In this document: one piece after another, positions 52,063-63,314 of the stretch | How the letters are laid out: every line of letters starts with the position of its first letter | How positions within the stretch are numbered: the stretch's first letter is position 1 | Source of the DNA: Halogeometricum sp. S1BR25-6 | Lineage (GTDB): Archaea; Halobacteriota; Halobacteria; Halobacteriales; Haloferacaceae | Reading direction: 5' to 3' | DNA length: 64,000 nucleotides | NCBI RefSeq assembly: GCF_031624495.1 | Contig: NZ_JAMQOP010000001.1 | Span: forward strand, 434,001-498,000 | Translations under genes and position numbers: made by a program | The notes under the pieces: model-generated | What the model was told of the DNA's origin: nothing | Databases searched by the model: none | Seen by the model: the letters and a program-made list of their open reading frames with translations, nothing else

Positions 52063-53630
52063 ATCGACAGGACCGACGCGCGGTATCGCGACAGTACTTC
52101 TCGCAGGAACGCCTCGCAGAGCACCACTTCCGGTCGTTCAACAACTTCCTCGAACGCGGCATGCAGGAAGTCGTGACCGAGAAGGAGACCATCGACACGG
52201 ACATCGGCGACAAGGAGGGCGAGGAACCCGTCTTCGTCGAACTCGGGGACATCCGCGTCGAGACGCCGCGCGTCCGCGAGGCCGACGGGAGCGAGGAACT
52301 CCTGTTCCCGCAGGAGGCGCGCCTCCGCAACATCACCTACGCCGCGCCGGTGTTCATGGAGATGTCCATCGTCCGCGGCGGCGAGGAGGAAGAGGAAGTC
52401 GTCGTCGACACGACGGAGACGAAGGTGGGTCGGATGCCCATCATGGTCGGCTCCTCGAAGTGTAACATCAGCAACCTCACCGACGAGGAACTCGTCGAAA
52501 TCGGCGAGGACCCCGTCGACCCCGGCGGCTACTTCATCGTCAACGGCTCCGAGCGGGTGCTGATGACGTCCGAGGACCTCGCGCCCAACAAGATTCTCGC
52601 CGAGTACGACACGAAGTACGGCGACGAGATTCAGGTGGCGAAGACGTTCTCGCAGCGCCGGGGCTACCGCGCGCTCGTCCTCTGCGAACGGAACCGCGAG
52701 GGCATCCTCGAAGTGTCGTTCCCCTCCGTCTCGGGCAGCGTCGAGTTCGTCACGCTCGTCCGCGCCCTCGGACTCGAATCCGACGAGGAGATCGTCCACC
52801 GGGTCAGCGACGACCCGGAGATTGTCAAGTTCATGCTGGAGAACTTGGAGGAGGCCGAGGTGCAGACCGAGGCCGAGGCCATCGAGACGCTCGGAAAGCG
52901 CGTCGCCAGCGGACAGGGCAAGAACTACCAGCTCAAGCGGGCGAACTACGTCATCGACCGCTACCTCCTGCCGCACCTCCACGAGGACGGCGTCGAGGAG
53001 GAGGACGTGCGCATCAACAAGGCGTTCTACCTCTGCCGCATGGCCGAGGCGTGCTTCGAACTCGCCCTCCAGCGCCGCGATTCGGACGACAAGGACCACT
53101 ACGCCAACAAGCGCCTCAAGGTGTCGGGCGACCTGATGAAGGACCTGTTTCGGACGGCGCTGAACAAGCTGGCGCGTGACGTGAAGTATCAGCTCGAACG
53201 CGCGAACATGCGGAACCGTCAGCTGACGGTCAACACCGTCGTCCGCTCCGACGTGCTGACCGAGCGCCTCGAACACCCCATCGCCACGGGCAACTGGGTG
53301 GGCGGTCGCTCGGGCGTCTCGCAGTTGGTCGACCGGACCGACTACATGGGAGTTCTCTCTCACCTGCGCCGCCTCCGCAGTCCGCTCTCGCGGAGCCAGC
53401 CGCACTTCGAGGCCCGCGACCTGCACGCGACCCAGTGGGGTCGCATCTGCCCCTCCGAAACGCCGGAGGGACCGAACTGCGGGCTCGTGAAGAACTTCGC
53501 GCAGGCGATGGAGCTCTCGCAGAACATCGAGGACGAACAGGGACTCAAACGGGAACTGGCGTCGATGGGGGTCGAGGGCATCCCCGGCATCGAGGGACCG
53601 AACCCCACGAACACGCCCGCGGACGACTAA
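52059..53630 (+). CDS. rpoB2: RNA polymerase subunit B''
   Basis: 523 residues: the N-terminal half of the beta-like subunit, split as usual in haloarchaea. Motifs include [40 protein letters not shown] and [20 protein letters not shown]. Ends in an acidic tail; rpoB1 starts 3 bases later. Confidence 0.97.
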   Translation: MNRQDRRAVSRQYFSQERLAEHHFRSFNNFLERGMQEVVTEKETIDTDIGDKEGEEPVFVELGDIRVETPRVREADGSEELLFPQEARLRNITYAAPVFMEMSIVRGGEEEEEVVVDTTETKVGRMPIMVGSSKCNISNLTDEELVEIGEDPVDPGGYFIVNGSERVLMTSEDLAPNKILAEYDTKYGDEIQVAKTFSQRRGYRALVLCERNREGILEVSFPSVSGSVEFVTLVRALGLESDEEIVHRVSDDPEIVKFMLENLEEAEVQTEAEAIETLGKRVASGQGKNYQLKRANYVIDRYLLPHLHEDGVEEEDVRINKAFYLCRMAEACFELALQRRDSDDKDHYANKRLKVSGDLMKDLFRTALNKLARDVKYQLERANMRNRQLTVNTVVRSDVLTERLEHPIATGNWVGGRSGVSQLVDRTDYMGVLSHLRRLRSPLSRSQPHFEARDLHATQWGRICPSETPEGPNCGLVKNFAQAMELSQNIEDEQGLKRELASMGVEGIPGIEGPNPTNTPADD

Positions 53631-53633
53631 TAC

Positions 53634-55466
53634 ATGGCTCAGACACAGCAACGCGAAGCGAAGGTGTACGTCAACGGAAGCCTGGTCGGGACGCACCCCG
53701 ACCCCGAACAGCTCGCAAACCAGATTCGAGAAGCCCGCCGCCGCGGCGACGTGAGCGAGATGGTGAACGTCTCCGTGAAGGGGCGCACCCGCGAGGTCAT
53801 CATCAACGCCGACGCCGGCCGCGCCCGGCGTCCCCTCATCGTCGTCGAGGACGGGGAACCGCTCCTCACCGACGAGGAGATAGAGGCGGTCAAGAACGAC
53901 GAGGTGTCGTTCGAGGACCTCGTCGAACGCGGCTACGTCGAGTTCATCGACGCCGAGGAGGAAGAGGACATCTACGTCGCCGTCGACGAGACGGACCTCA
54001 ACGACGAGCACACGCACCTCGAAATCGACCCGCAACTCATCTTCGGTATCGGCGCCGGGATGATCCCGTACCCCGAACACAACGCCAGCCCGCGCATCAC
54101 CATGGGCGCGGGGATGATGAAGCAGTCGCTCGGGCTGCCGTCGGCGAACTACCGCATCCGTCCGGACACGCGTCAGCACCTGCTGCACTACCCGCAGCTC
54201 TCGATGGTGAAGACGCAGACGACCGAACAGATCGGGTTCGACGAGCGGCCCGCGGCACAGAACTTCACCGTCGCGGTGATGAGCTACGAGGGGTTCAACA
54301 TCGAGGACGCCCTCGTCATGAACAAAGGCTCCGTCGACCGCGCGATGGCCCGCTCGCACTTCTTCCGGACCTACGAGGGCGAGGAGCGCCGCTACCCCGG
54401 CGGACAGGAGGACCGCTTCGAGGTTCCCAGCCAGGACGTGCGCGGCGCCCGCGGTGAGGACGCGTACACGCACCTCGACGAGGACGGACTCGTCAACCCC
54501 GAGACGGTCGTCGACGAGAACAGCGTGCTCCTCGGGAAGACTTCGCCCCCCCGATTCCTCGAAGAGCCGGACGACATGGGCGGCCTCTCGCCGCAGAAGC
54601 GCCGCGAGACGTCCGTCACGATGCGCTCGGGCGAGTCGGGCGTCGTCGACACGGTGACGCTGATGGAGGGCGAGGACGGCTCCAAGCTTGCGAAGGTCTC
54701 CGTTCGGGACCAGCGCGTCCCCGAACTCGGCGACAAGTTCGCCTCCCGCCACGGCCAGAAGGGCGTCGTCGGCCACCTCGCGCCGCAGGAGGACATGCCC
54801 TTCACCGCCGACGGCGTCGTCCCCGACCTGGTGCTCAACCCGCACGCGCTGCCGTCGCGCATGACGGTCGGCCACGTGCTGGAGATGCTCGGCGGGAAGG
54901 TCGGAGCGCTCGAAGGCCGCCGCGTCGACGGCACCGCCTTCCAGGGCGAGGACGAGGAGGAACTCCGCGGTGCGCTCGAAGACCACGGATTCGAGTCCTC
55001 CGGCAAGGAGGTCATGTACTCCGGCGTCACCGGCGAGAAGATCGAGGCCGAGATATTCGTCGGCATCATCTTCTACCACAAGCTGTACCACATGGTGAGC
55101 AACAAACTGCACGCCCGCTCCCGCGGGCCGGTGCAGGTGCTCACCCGCCAACCCACCGAGGGTCGCGCCCGCGAGGGTGGGCTTCGGCTGGGCGAGATGG
55201 AGCGCGACACCGTCATCGGGCACGGCGCCGCGATGGTTCTACAGGAGCGCCTGCTCGACTCCTCCGACAAGGAGACGGTGTACGTCTCCGCAGACACCGG
55301 GATGGTCGCCGTCGAGGACCGCGACCAGCGCCGCATCTACGACCCCGTCACCGGCGACGAGGACAACATCCACGAGATAGAGATCAGCTACGCGTTCAAG
55401 CTACTGCTGGACGAGATGATAGCGCTCGGCATCCGACCGCGCCTGAACCTCGAGGACGCAGTCTAA
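53634..55466 (+). CDS. rpoB1: RNA polymerase subunit B'
   Basis: 610 residues, the C-terminal half of the beta-like subunit. [53 protein letters not shown] and [18 protein letters not shown] line the active centre and clamp. Ten bases before rpoA1. Confidence 0.97.
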   Translation: MAQTQQREAKVYVNGSLVGTHPDPEQLANQIREARRRGDVSEMVNVSVKGRTREVIINADAGRARRPLIVVEDGEPLLTDEEIEAVKNDEVSFEDLVERGYVEFIDAEEEEDIYVAVDETDLNDEHTHLEIDPQLIFGIGAGMIPYPEHNASPRITMGAGMMKQSLGLPSANYRIRPDTRQHLLHYPQLSMVKTQTTEQIGFDERPAAQNFTVAVMSYEGFNIEDALVMNKGSVDRAMARSHFFRTYEGEERRYPGGQEDRFEVPSQDVRGARGEDAYTHLDEDGLVNPETVVDENSVLLGKTSPPRFLEEPDDMGGLSPQKRRETSVTMRSGESGVVDTVTLMEGEDGSKLAKVSVRDQRVPELGDKFASRHGQKGVVGHLAPQEDMPFTADGVVPDLVLNPHALPSRMTVGHVLEMLGGKVGALEGRRVDGTAFQGEDEEELRGALEDHGFESSGKEVMYSGVTGEKIEAEIFVGIIFYHKLYHMVSNKLHARSRGPVQVLTRQPTEGRAREGGLRLGEMERDTVIGHGAAMVLQERLLDSSDKETVYVSADTGMVAVEDRDQRRIYDPVTGDEDNIHEIEISYAFKLLLDEMIALGIRPRLNLEDAV

Positions 55467-55476
55467 CCCCACAACA

Positions 55477-58413
55477 ATGTCAATGCAGACACCGAAGGAG
55501 ATCGGAGCCATCCAGTTCGGGCTGATGGACCCGGAGACGTACCGAGATATGTCCGCGACGAAGGTCATCACCGCGGACACCTACGACGACGACGGCTATC
55601 CCATCGACATGGGGCTGATGGACCCCCGCCTCGGCGTCATCGACCCCGGCCTGGAGTGCCGAACCTGCGGTTCGCACTCGGGGTCGTGCAACGGGCACTT
55701 CGGCCACATCGAACTGGCCGCACCCGTCATCCACGTCGGTTTCACGAAGCTCATCCGCCGGCTCCTGCGCTCGACGTGTCGGGAGTGCGGCCGCCTCTCG
55801 TTGACCGACGAGGAGTCCGAAGAGTTCCGCAACGGTCTCACTCGTACAGAAGAACTCGGCGACGACTGGACGGACGTGCTGAAGGCGGCGGTCCGGCAGG
55901 CGCGGAAGGCCAAGCGCTGCCCGCACTGCGGCGCCCCCCAGCACGACATCAAACACGAGAAGCCGACCACCTACTACGAGGTGCAGGACGTGCTCGCGGG
56001 CGACTTCTCCGAGCGCATCGCCTCGGCGATGCAACCCGACGAGGACGAGGAGGACGACGCCGGTATCGCGCCCGCGACGCTCGCCGACGAGACGGGCATC
56101 GCGCTCCAGCGCGTCAACCAGATTCTTTCGGGCGAGTTCCGACCGGTCGGAGACGACCGCAAGAAACTCGAGAAGGCGCTGGACGTCGACCTGACCGAGG
56201 AGGACATGAACAAGCTGATGCCCTCGGACATCCGCGACTGGTTCGAGGACATCCCGGACGAGGACATCGTCACGCTCGGAGTCGACCCGTCCCGCGCGCG
56301 CCCCGAGTGGATGATACTCACCGTCCTGCCGGTGCCGCCGGTGACGGCCCGTCCCTCCATCACGCTGGACAACGGCCAGCGCTCCGAGGACGACCTGACT
56401 CACAAGCTGGTCGACATCATCCGCATCAACCAGCGGTTCATGGAGAACCGCGAGGCCGGCGCTCCCCAACTCATCATCGAGGACCTCTGGGAACTGCTGC
56501 AGTACCACGTCACCACCTTCATCGACAACGAGATTTCGGGCACGCCGCCCGCGCGGCACCGCTCCGGCCGCCCGCTGAAGACGCTCAGCCAGCGGCTGAA
56601 GGGTAAGGAGGGCCGCTTCCGCGGCTCTCTCTCCGGGAAGCGCGTGAATTTCTCCGCGCGAACCGTCATCTCGCCGGACCCGACGCTCTCCTTGAACGAG
56701 GTGGGCGTCCCCGAACGCGTCGCCCGCGAGATGACGCAGACGATGAACGTCACCCAGCGGAACCTCGACAACGCCCAGCAGTTCGTGCGTCACGGCCCCG
56801 AGGGTCACCCCGGCGCCAACTACGTCAAGCGACCGGACGGCCGCCGCCTGAAGGTCACGGAGAAGAACTGCGAGGAACTCGCCGAGAAGGTTGAGGCCGG
56901 GTGGGAAGTCAACCGCCACCTCATCGACGGCGACATCATCATCTTCAACCGGCAGCCGTCGCTGCACCGGATGTCCATCATGGCCCACGAGGTGGTCGTG
57001 ATGCCGTACAAGACGTTCCGCCTCAACACGGTCGTCTGTCCCCCGTACAACGCCGACTTCGACGGGGACGAGATGAACATGCACGCCCTCCAGACGGAGG
57101 AGGCCCGCGCCGAAGCGCGCGTCCTCATGCGCGTGCAGGAGCAGATTCTCAGCCCGCGCTTCGGGCAGAACATCATCGGCGCGATTCAGGACCACATCTC
57201 CGGGACGTACCTGCTGACGAACGGCAACCCGCACTTCTCGGAGACGCAGGCGCTCGACCTGCTCCGCGCGACGAGCATCGACACGCTCCCCGAGGCCGCG
57301 GGCGAGGAGGAGGACGGCCGGCCGTACTGGACCGGTCGACAGCTGTTCAGCGAACTCCTCCCCGACGACCTGAACCTCGAGTTCACCTCCTCGACGGGCG
57401 ACGCCGTCGTCATCGAGGACGGCCAACTCGTCGAGGGGACCATCGACGAGGACGCCGTCGGCGCGTTCGGCGGGGAAGTCGTCGACACGCTGGCGAAGGT
57501 GTACTCGAAGACGCGAGCGCGCGTGTTCATCAACGAGGTCGCCTCGCTGGCGATGCGCGCCATCATGCACTTCGGCTTCTCCATCGGCATCGACGACGAG
57601 TCGATTCCGGGCGAGGCCAACGAACAGGTCGACGAGGCCATCCAGAGCGCCTACGACCGCGTGCAGGAGCTCATCGACATCTACGAGGCCGGCGACCTGG
57701 AGTCGCTGCCGGGCCGTACCGTCGACGAGACGCTGGAGATGAAGATCATGCAGCAACTCGGCAAGGCGCGCGACTCGGCCGGCGAAATCGCCGACGACCA
57801 CTTCACCGACGACAACCCGGCGGTCGTCATGGCCCGGTCCGGGGCGCGCGGGTCGATGCTGAACCTCACCCAGATGGCCGGCTGCGTCGGGCAGCAGGCC
57901 GTTCGCGGCGAGCGAATCAACCGCGGCTACGAGGGCCGCACCCTCAGCCACTACCAGCCGGAAGACCTCTCCGCCGAGGCGCACGGCTTCGTGGAGAACT
58001 CCTACCGCGGCGGGTTGACGCCGACGGAGTTCTTCTTCCACGCGATGGGTGGTCGGGAAGGGCTGGTCGACACGGCCGTCCGGACGTCGAAGTCCGGGTA
58101 CCTGCAGCGCCGGCTCATCAACGCCCTGACCGAACTGGAGGCGCAGTACGACGGCACTGTCCGCGACACCTCGGGCACCATCGTGCAGTTCGAGTTCGGC
58201 GAGGACGGTACCTCGCCGGTGAAGGTGTCCTCGAACGAGAAGGACGGTATCGACGTCGAGAACATCGCGGACCGCGTCCTCGACTCCGAGTTCGCCTCCC
58301 AGGAGGAGAAAGACCAGTTCCTCGGCCGCCGCGAACCGCCGACGAACCTCTCGGAGTACGCCGGTCCGGGGCTCGACAAGGCGCAGAGCCCGGAGGTGCA
58401 GTCGGATGACTGA
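55477..58413 (+). CDS. rpoA1: RNA polymerase subunit A'
   Basis: 978 residues, the N-terminal part of the beta'-like subunit. Zinc sites are [17 protein letters not shown] and [10 protein letters not shown]. The catalytic Mg motif [12 protein letters not shown] is near residue 526, and the bridge helix region [20 protein letters not shown] is present. No intein. Its end overlaps rpoA2 by 8 bases. Confidence 0.97.
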   Translation: MSMQTPKEIGAIQFGLMDPETYRDMSATKVITADTYDDDGYPIDMGLMDPRLGVIDPGLECRTCGSHSGSCNGHFGHIELAAPVIHVGFTKLIRRLLRSTCRECGRLSLTDEESEEFRNGLTRTEELGDDWTDVLKAAVRQARKAKRCPHCGAPQHDIKHEKPTTYYEVQDVLAGDFSERIASAMQPDEDEEDDAGIAPATLADETGIALQRVNQILSGEFRPVGDDRKKLEKALDVDLTEEDMNKLMPSDIRDWFEDIPDEDIVTLGVDPSRARPEWMILTVLPVPPVTARPSITLDNGQRSEDDLTHKLVDIIRINQRFMENREAGAPQLIIEDLWELLQYHVTTFIDNEISGTPPARHRSGRPLKTLSQRLKGKEGRFRGSLSGKRVNFSARTVISPDPTLSLNEVGVPERVAREMTQTMNVTQRNLDNAQQFVRHGPEGHPGANYVKRPDGRRLKVTEKNCEELAEKVEAGWEVNRHLIDGDIIIFNRQPSLHRMSIMAHEVVVMPYKTFRLNTVVCPPYNADFDGDEMNMHALQTEEARAEARVLMRVQEQILSPRFGQNIIGAIQDHISGTYLLTNGNPHFSETQALDLLRATSIDTLPEAAGEEEDGRPYWTGRQLFSELLPDDLNLEFTSSTGDAVVIEDGQLVEGTIDEDAVGAFGGEVVDTLAKVYSKTRARVFINEVASLAMRAIMHFGFSIGIDDESIPGEANEQVDEAIQSAYDRVQELIDIYEAGDLESLPGRTVDETLEMKIMQQLGKARDSAGEIADDHFTDDNPAVVMARSGARGSMLNLTQMAGCVGQQAVRGERINRGYEGRTLSHYQPEDLSAEAHGFVENSYRGGLTPTEFFFHAMGGREGLVDTAVRTSKSGYLQRRLINALTELEAQYDGTVRDTSGTIVQFEFGEDGTSPVKVSSNEKDGIDVENIADRVLDSEFASQEEKDQFLGRREPPTNLSEYAGPGLDKAQSPEVQSDD

Positions 58414-59647
58414 GTACGAACACGTCAGCGAGGACGTCGAGGCGCTGGTCGAGGACCGCGACATCCCGCGACGGCTGAAGCTCGACATCTACGACACTAT
58501 CGAGAAGCGCGAGGGCGTCTCGCCCGACCGCGCCGACGAGATCGCGCAGGCCGTCGAGGCGCGCTACCTCGACACCCGCGTCGACCCGCTGGACCCCGTC
58601 GGCACCGTCTCCGCGCAGTCCATCGGGGAACCGGGGACGCAGATGACGATGAACACGTTCCACTACGCGGGCGTCGCCGAAATCGACGTCACGCAGGGGC
58701 TGCCGCGCCTCATCGAACTGGTGGACGCACGGAAGACGCCCGACACGCCGATGATGACCGTCTTCCTCAAAGGCGAGTACGCGACCGAACGCGAACGCGC
58801 CCACGAGGTCGTGTGGTCGATGGAGGCGACGAAGATACTCGCGCTCGGCGACGTGTCGACGAACGTGGCCGACATGGTCGTCCGCATCGACCTGAACGAG
58901 GAGACGCTCCTGGAGCGGTGGCCGACGGTGGACAACGTCGACACCATCGCCCAGGAGGTGTCCGAGACCATCGAGGACGCTCTCGGCGTCGCCACGCAGC
59001 GCTCGGGCACCGTCGTGGAGTTCGGCCCCGAATCGCCGAGTTACCGGCGCCTCCTCCAGTTGGTCGAAGAACTGCGCGACATCGTCTTCAAGGGCATCGA
59101 GGAGGTCACCCGCGTCGTCATCCGCAAGGAGGACAACGAGGAGACCGACGGCGAGGAGTTCGTCCTCTACACCGAGGGGTCGGCGTTCGGCGACGTACTC
59201 GCCATCGAGGGCGTCGACGCCTCGCGCACGACGAGTAACAACATCCACGAGATATACCGCAACCTGGGGGTCGAGGCGGCCCGCGAGTCGATCATCGACG
59301 AGACGATGAACACCCTGCGCGAGCAGGGTCTCGACGACGTGAACGTCCGGCACCTGATGCTCGTCGCGGACATCATGACGAACCGCGGCGAAATCGAGTC
59401 CATCGGTCGGCACGGCATCTCCGGGTCGAAGGACTCCGTGCTCGCCCGCGCGGCGTTCGAGGTGACGGTGAACCACCTGCTCGACGCCGCCGTCCACGGC
59501 GAGGAGGACGACCTCAACGGCATCATCGAGAACGTCATCGTCGGGAAGCCCATCGCAACCGGTACCGGCGACGTGGACCTGCGGATGGGGTCCATCGAAG
59601 CGCCGACCGAGACGGACGCGCCCGCGCCGGAGCCGTCGGACGACTGA
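58406..59647 (+). CDS. rpoA2: RNA polymerase subunit A''
   Basis: 413 residues, the C-terminal part of the beta'-like subunit. [20 protein letters not shown] (trigger loop region) and [37 protein letters not shown] identify it. An acidic tail ([13 protein letters not shown]) ends 3 bases before nusA. Confidence 0.97.
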   Translation: MTEYEHVSEDVEALVEDRDIPRRLKLDIYDTIEKREGVSPDRADEIAQAVEARYLDTRVDPLDPVGTVSAQSIGEPGTQMTMNTFHYAGVAEIDVTQGLPRLIELVDARKTPDTPMMTVFLKGEYATERERAHEVVWSMEATKILALGDVSTNVADMVVRIDLNEETLLERWPTVDNVDTIAQEVSETIEDALGVATQRSGTVVEFGPESPSYRRLLQLVEELRDIVFKGIEEVTRVVIRKEDNEETDGEEFVLYTEGSAFGDVLAIEGVDASRTTSNNIHEIYRNLGVEAARESIIDETMNTLREQGLDDVNVRHLMLVADIMTNRGEIESIGRHGISGSKDSVLARAAFEVTVNHLLDAAVHGEEDDLNGIIENVIVGKPIATGTGDVDLRMGSIEAPTETDAPAPEPSDD

Positions 59648-59650
59648 CGG

Positions 59651-60070
59651 ATGACGGTCACGCTGTCGGACACGGCGCGGCAGTTCATCGCCCTCTTCGA
59701 GGACGAGACGGACGCGGTCGCACGCGACTGTCTCGTCCTTGAGGACCGCGTGGTCATCCTCGTCGCCGCGGGGCAGATGGGACAGGCCATCGGTCCCCGG
59801 GGACAGCACGTCCACGCCGTCGAGGAGAAACTCGGTCGTTCGGTCGAACTCATCGAGGACGCCGACACCACGGAGGCGTTCGTCGCGAGCACGCTCGCGC
59901 CCGCCGCCGTCCGGCACGTGACCGTCTCCGAGCAGAACGACCGGGTCGCGTACGTCGAAGTCGCCGACGAGGACCGCGGCGTCGCCATCGGTAAGGACGG
60001 AAAGAACATCGAGACGGCCCGGACCCTCGCCGAACGGCACCACGACATCGACGACATCCAGTTGACGTGA
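59651..60070 (+). CDS. nusA: NusA-like transcription elongation protein
   Basis: 139 residues consisting of two KH domains only: GQMGQAIGPRGQHVHAVEEK and DRGVAIGKDGKNIETARTLA carry the GxxG loops. As usual in archaea the bacterial N-terminal and S1 domains are absent. It probably binds nascent RNA. Confidence 0.94.
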   Translation: MTVTLSDTARQFIALFEDETDAVARDCLVLEDRVVILVAAGQMGQAIGPRGQHVHAVEEKLGRSVELIEDADTTEAFVASTLAPAAVRHVTVSEQNDRVAYVEVADEDRGVAIGKDGKNIETARTLAERHHDIDDIQLT

Positions 60071-60139
60071 GGTAGCGCGGCGCCGGCGCCGCGGCCCCGA
60101 CGCACTTCCCTTCGGCCCTCGAACCGACGAGCGACCGCA

Positions 60140-61000
60140 ATGTTCGCCGCTCCGCTCGACCAGGTCGCGACGTTCGCCTCGGAACTCGACCCCGCCGTGA
60201 GGCGGGCCGCCGCCGCCGTCACCGCCTTCCTCGCCGTCTCGCTCGTCGGTCGCTTCCTCGTCGTCCCGGCCGCCGTCCGCGTCGTGCGCCGCCGGAACCG
60301 CGAGAACCCGACAGTGCAGGAGGCGACCGACCTCTACCTGCGAATCGCCGTCCTCGTCGCCGCCGTCGTCGCCGCCGTCCTCGCGGCGGGGTACGGGCGG
60401 GTGCTGACGCGCTCCGCGCTCGTCGTCGCGGCGGCGACGCTGGTCATCGGCGTCGCCGGGCAGGAGGTGGTCGGTAACCTCGTCAGCGGGATGTTCCTCG
60501 TCACCGACCCCAACTTCAACGTCGACGACTACATCGAGTGGAACGAGCGGGCGGGCACCGTCGAGGCCATCGGGTTCAGAACGACGCGCGTCCGAACCGC
60601 CGACAACCGCGAGGTGACCGTCCCGAACACGGAACTCGCAGCTAACCCCGTCGACAGACCGTACAGCCGCAGCCGCGTGCGCGAGACGGTTCGGCTCCCG
60701 TTCGACTACGACGCCGACGTCGACCGGATCGAGGCGGCGCTCGTTCCAGTCCTCGCGGAGATGGACGACATCCGCGAGGAGCCGGCGCCGTCGGCCACCG
60801 TCGACGAGTTCGACGCCTCGGCCGTCTGGGTGGCCGTCGTCTACTGGGTGGCGAACCCGATGGAGACGGACGTCCCGACGGTGAACGCGGACGCGATGGG
60901 GCGGATAAAGACCGTCTGCGACGAGGAGGGGTTCCCGCTCGGTCCGCCCGGTTACCAGCACCTCTCGGGCGCCGTCTCGGTTGCGGACGCCCGCGAGTGA
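60140..61000 (+). CDS. MscS-type mechanosensitive channel
   Basis: 286 residues. Three or so TM helices end in a pore-like helix (ATLVIGVAGQEVVGNLVSGM), followed by the beta domain NVDDYIEWNERAGTVEAIGF and RTTRVRTADNREVTVPNTEL, the MscS signature. It would relieve turgor on osmotic downshift. Its location between nusA and rps12 interrupts a gene row that is contiguous in many archaea, but rps12 has its own promoter. Confidence 0.9.
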   Translation: MFAAPLDQVATFASELDPAVRRAAAAVTAFLAVSLVGRFLVVPAAVRVVRRRNRENPTVQEATDLYLRIAVLVAAVVAAVLAAGYGRVLTRSALVVAAATLVIGVAGQEVVGNLVSGMFLVTDPNFNVDDYIEWNERAGTVEAIGFRTTRVRTADNREVTVPNTELAANPVDRPYSRSRVRETVRLPFDYDADVDRIEAALVPVLAEMDDIREEPAPSATVDEFDASAVWVAVVYWVANPMETDVPTVNADAMGRIKTVCDEEGFPLGPPGYQHLSGAVSVADARE

Positions 61001-61149
61001 CCGGGCGGCGCGCGGAGACGGCCTCTCAGAACCGTTCGACTCCTGCGCGGTCCGCAGAAGGCGTAACTTCGAACGCAAAACGGCCTCAGAATCGTCCTTA
61101 GGGGGTGCTAACCCGACCTGCGGCCGTTTCGCCGGATTCGAAAAGGGAG

Positions 61150-61159
61150 GCTTAAGTAG
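61150..61159 (+). promoter_or_regulatory. TATA box of rps12-rps7
   Basis: GCTTAAGTAG preceded by the purine-rich AAAAGGGAG (BRE-like) lies 25-34 bases before the rps12 ATG: a strong leaderless promoter. Confidence 0.7.
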
Positions 61160-61183
61160 CTCCGTCGGGAAGTCCGTGTTACT

Positions 61184-61612
61184 ATGGCGAACGGCAAATA
61201 CGCCGCGCGCAAACTCAAACAGGACCGGCAGAAGCGACGCTGGTCCGACTCCGAGTACGCGCGCCGCGAACGCGGTCTCCGCAAGAAGTCCGACCCCCTC
61301 GAAGGCGCCCCGCAGGCTCGGGGTATCGTCCTCGAGAAGGTCGGAATCGAGGCAAAGCAGCCGAACTCGGCCATCCGAAAGTGCGTCCGCGTTCAGCTCA
61401 TCAAGAACGGGAAGCAGGTCACCGCGTTCTGTCCCGGTGACGGCGCTATCTCCTTCATCGACGAGCACGACGAGGTCACCATCGCCGGTATCGGCGGGGC
61501 GAAGGGCCGCGCGATGGGCGACCTCTCGGGCGTCAACTACAAGGTCGAGAAGGTCAACGGCGTGTCGATGATCGAACTGGTTCGCGGTAACGCGGAGAAA
61601 CCGGTCCGATAA
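61184..61612 (+). CDS. rps12: Ribosomal protein uS12
   Basis: 142 residues. [40 protein letters not shown] and [20 protein letters not shown] are uS12 decoding-centre motifs, including the PNSA loop. Overlaps rps7 by one base (TAATG). Confidence 0.97.
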   Translation: MANGKYAARKLKQDRQKRRWSDSEYARRERGLRKKSDPLEGAPQARGIVLEKVGIEAKQPNSAIRKCVRVQLIKNGKQVTAFCPGDGAISFIDEHDEVTIAGIGGAKGRAMGDLSGVNYKVEKVNGVSMIELVRGNAEKPVR

Positions 61613-62226
61613 TGTCCGAGAGCGACCAACCCGAGCCGGACGCGCCGGCCGACTCCGAGGAAGCGACGGCGAACGCGCAGTTGTTCGGCGTCTGGGACAT
61701 CGTCGAGATGGAGTACGCCGACCCCTCCACCCAGCGCTACATCAACGTCACGCCCATCGCGCACACGATGGGCCGCCACGCCTCGAAGCAGTTCAAAAAG
61801 AGCGAGATCAGCATCGTCGAACGGCTCGTCAACCGACTCATGCAGTCGGACGAGAACACGGGCCAAAAGCAGAAGGCGATAAAGATCGTCCAGGAGGCGT
61901 TCGAGCTCGTCCACGACCGGACGGACGAAAACCCGATTCAGGTGCTCGTCACCGCCGTCGAGAACGCCGCTCCCCGCGAGGAGACGGTCCGACTCAAGTA
62001 CGGTGGCATCTCCGTCCCGCAGGCCGTCGACGTCGCGCCCCAGCGCCGCGTCGACCAGGCGCTGAAGTTCCTCGCCGACGGCACCGCCAGCGGCTCCTAC
62101 AAGTCCACGACGAGCGCCGCCGAGGCGCTCGCCCAGCAACTCGTCGGCGCGTCGAACTACGACGTGCAGACGTACGCCATCAACCAGAAGGAAGAGCGCG
62201 AACGCGTGGCCGAAGCGGCCCGATAA
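61612..62226 (+). CDS. rps7: Ribosomal protein uS7
   Basis: 204 residues. [57 protein letters not shown] and [20 protein letters not shown] identify uS7. The N-terminus is acidic. EF-2 normally follows; here a minus-strand gene lies between. Confidence 0.97.
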   Translation: MSESDQPEPDAPADSEEATANAQLFGVWDIVEMEYADPSTQRYINVTPIAHTMGRHASKQFKKSEISIVERLVNRLMQSDENTGQKQKAIKIVQEAFELVHDRTDENPIQVLVTAVENAAPREETVRLKYGGISVPQAVDVAPQRRVDQALKFLADGTASGSYKSTTSAAEALAQQLVGASNYDVQTYAINQKEERERVAEAAR

Positions 62227-62333
62227 GCCCGGTTCCGTTCTCTCTCGTCTCTCTTCGTCTCCTCTCCGATTTCGAACTGCCGAGCGACGGCCGAGTCGGT
62301 CTCTCGAAGACGTCTCCAAGACGAGGCGTCGCC

Positions 62334-63104
62334 TCAGTCGGCCGCCGCGGACCCGCCGCTCGTCTTCGTCCCGACGGCGTAGGCCCGCGTCACGTCCACG
62401 AGCGCCTTCCGGTAGTCGCTCTCGGTGGGGTCGGCCGCCAGCGAGCGGAACCGCCGCTTGAAGGCGGGGAGTTCCACGCTCGGGGCGTCGTCGGCGGCGG
62501 CGTGGGCCAAGTCGTAGATGCGGTGGTCGTCGTCGATGAGGTCGTGTCGCTCCACCAGCGCGAGGGCGAACGCGGCGTTGACGGCGGTTATCTCGGGGTC
62601 GGCGTCCGCGGTGACGAGTCGGGAGTCGGGCCACGGCGACGGGCCGGGGTTGGCGGCGACGGCGCGCGCGAGTTCGGATTCGAGGAAGTGAACGAGTTTC
62701 TCCGCCGGCGCCAACGACAGCGTGATGTCGTCGGCGTAGATGTCCTTCATGTGGTTCGCTATCTGGTAGCAGTGCGCGAGCTTCCTGCGCTCGACGGAGT
62801 TCCCGGAGAGCGCGAGGTAGAGCGCCTCCTCGGTCGACTGGACGTGCGAGGCGTGGCGCTCCTCGTTGCGGGCCATGTGAGAGAGTTCGTGGAGGACGAG
62901 TTCGCGGGCCATGGCGCTCGTCGCGGCCTGCCGGGAGATGTTCAGGTCGTGTCTGTCGTCGTAGTGGGCCGCCCACGTCCGTTCGTCGGGGTCGTCGCGG
63001 ACGGAGACGTGAACGGGCTTCTCCAGGTCGTACTCAGTCTCGAAGAGGTCGACGGCGCTGAGAAACGGATCCGGCGGCGCGGACCCGAGCACTCGTATAT
63101 CCAT
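62334..63104 (-). CDS. DUF5781-like protein with HELSH metalloprotease motif
   Basis: 256 residues. [20 protein letters not shown] near residue 73 gives an HExxH zinc-protease-like signature, with ERHASH as a possible third ligand region. [13 protein letters not shown] precedes it and [20 protein letters not shown] follows. Haloarchaeal proteins of this kind are called DUF5781; proteolytic activity is inferred. The ATG at 63104 starts [10 protein letters not shown]; an upstream ATG five codons earlier is possible. It is oriented against rps7 and divergent from EF-2. Confidence 0.75.
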   Translation of the reverse strand: MDIRVLGSAPPDPFLSAVDLFETEYDLEKPVHVSVRDDPDERTWAAHYDDRHDLNISRQAATSAMARELVLHELSHMARNEERHASHVQSTEEALYLALSGNSVERRKLAHCYQIANHMKDIYADDITLSLAPAEKLVHFLESELARAVAANPGPSPWPDSRLVTADADPEITAVNAAFALALVERHDLIDDDHRIYDLAHAAADDAPSVELPAFKRRFRSLAADPTESDYRKALVDVTRAYAVGTKTSGGSAAAD

Positions 63105-63314
63105 GCGTATCGGTATCACGGCGTCTGCGACAAAGACTCTTGTGCCGACCGACGGATTCGGTCCCGGCCGCGCGGCGGCCGTCGGGGCGCGACCCGCCGA
63201 TATCCGGTATCGTGGGAAAAAGAGTCATACCGCGGCGAGAGCGCCGCGCAGCGGCCGTTTCGCCACCGGCAAAACACTACCCTTTTGACCCTCCTACCAG
63301 TACGAACCGGTATA

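Noticed and set aside
51663-55223. 1186-codon minus-strand frame opposite rpoH, rpoB2 and rpoB1
   Set aside because: It mirrors the RNA polymerase genes in the codon-complementary frame and has no motif; the sense genes are certain.
58118-61468. 1116-codon minus-strand frame opposite rpoA2, nusA and the MscS gene
   Set aside because: Shadow of well-identified sense genes in a high-GC frame.
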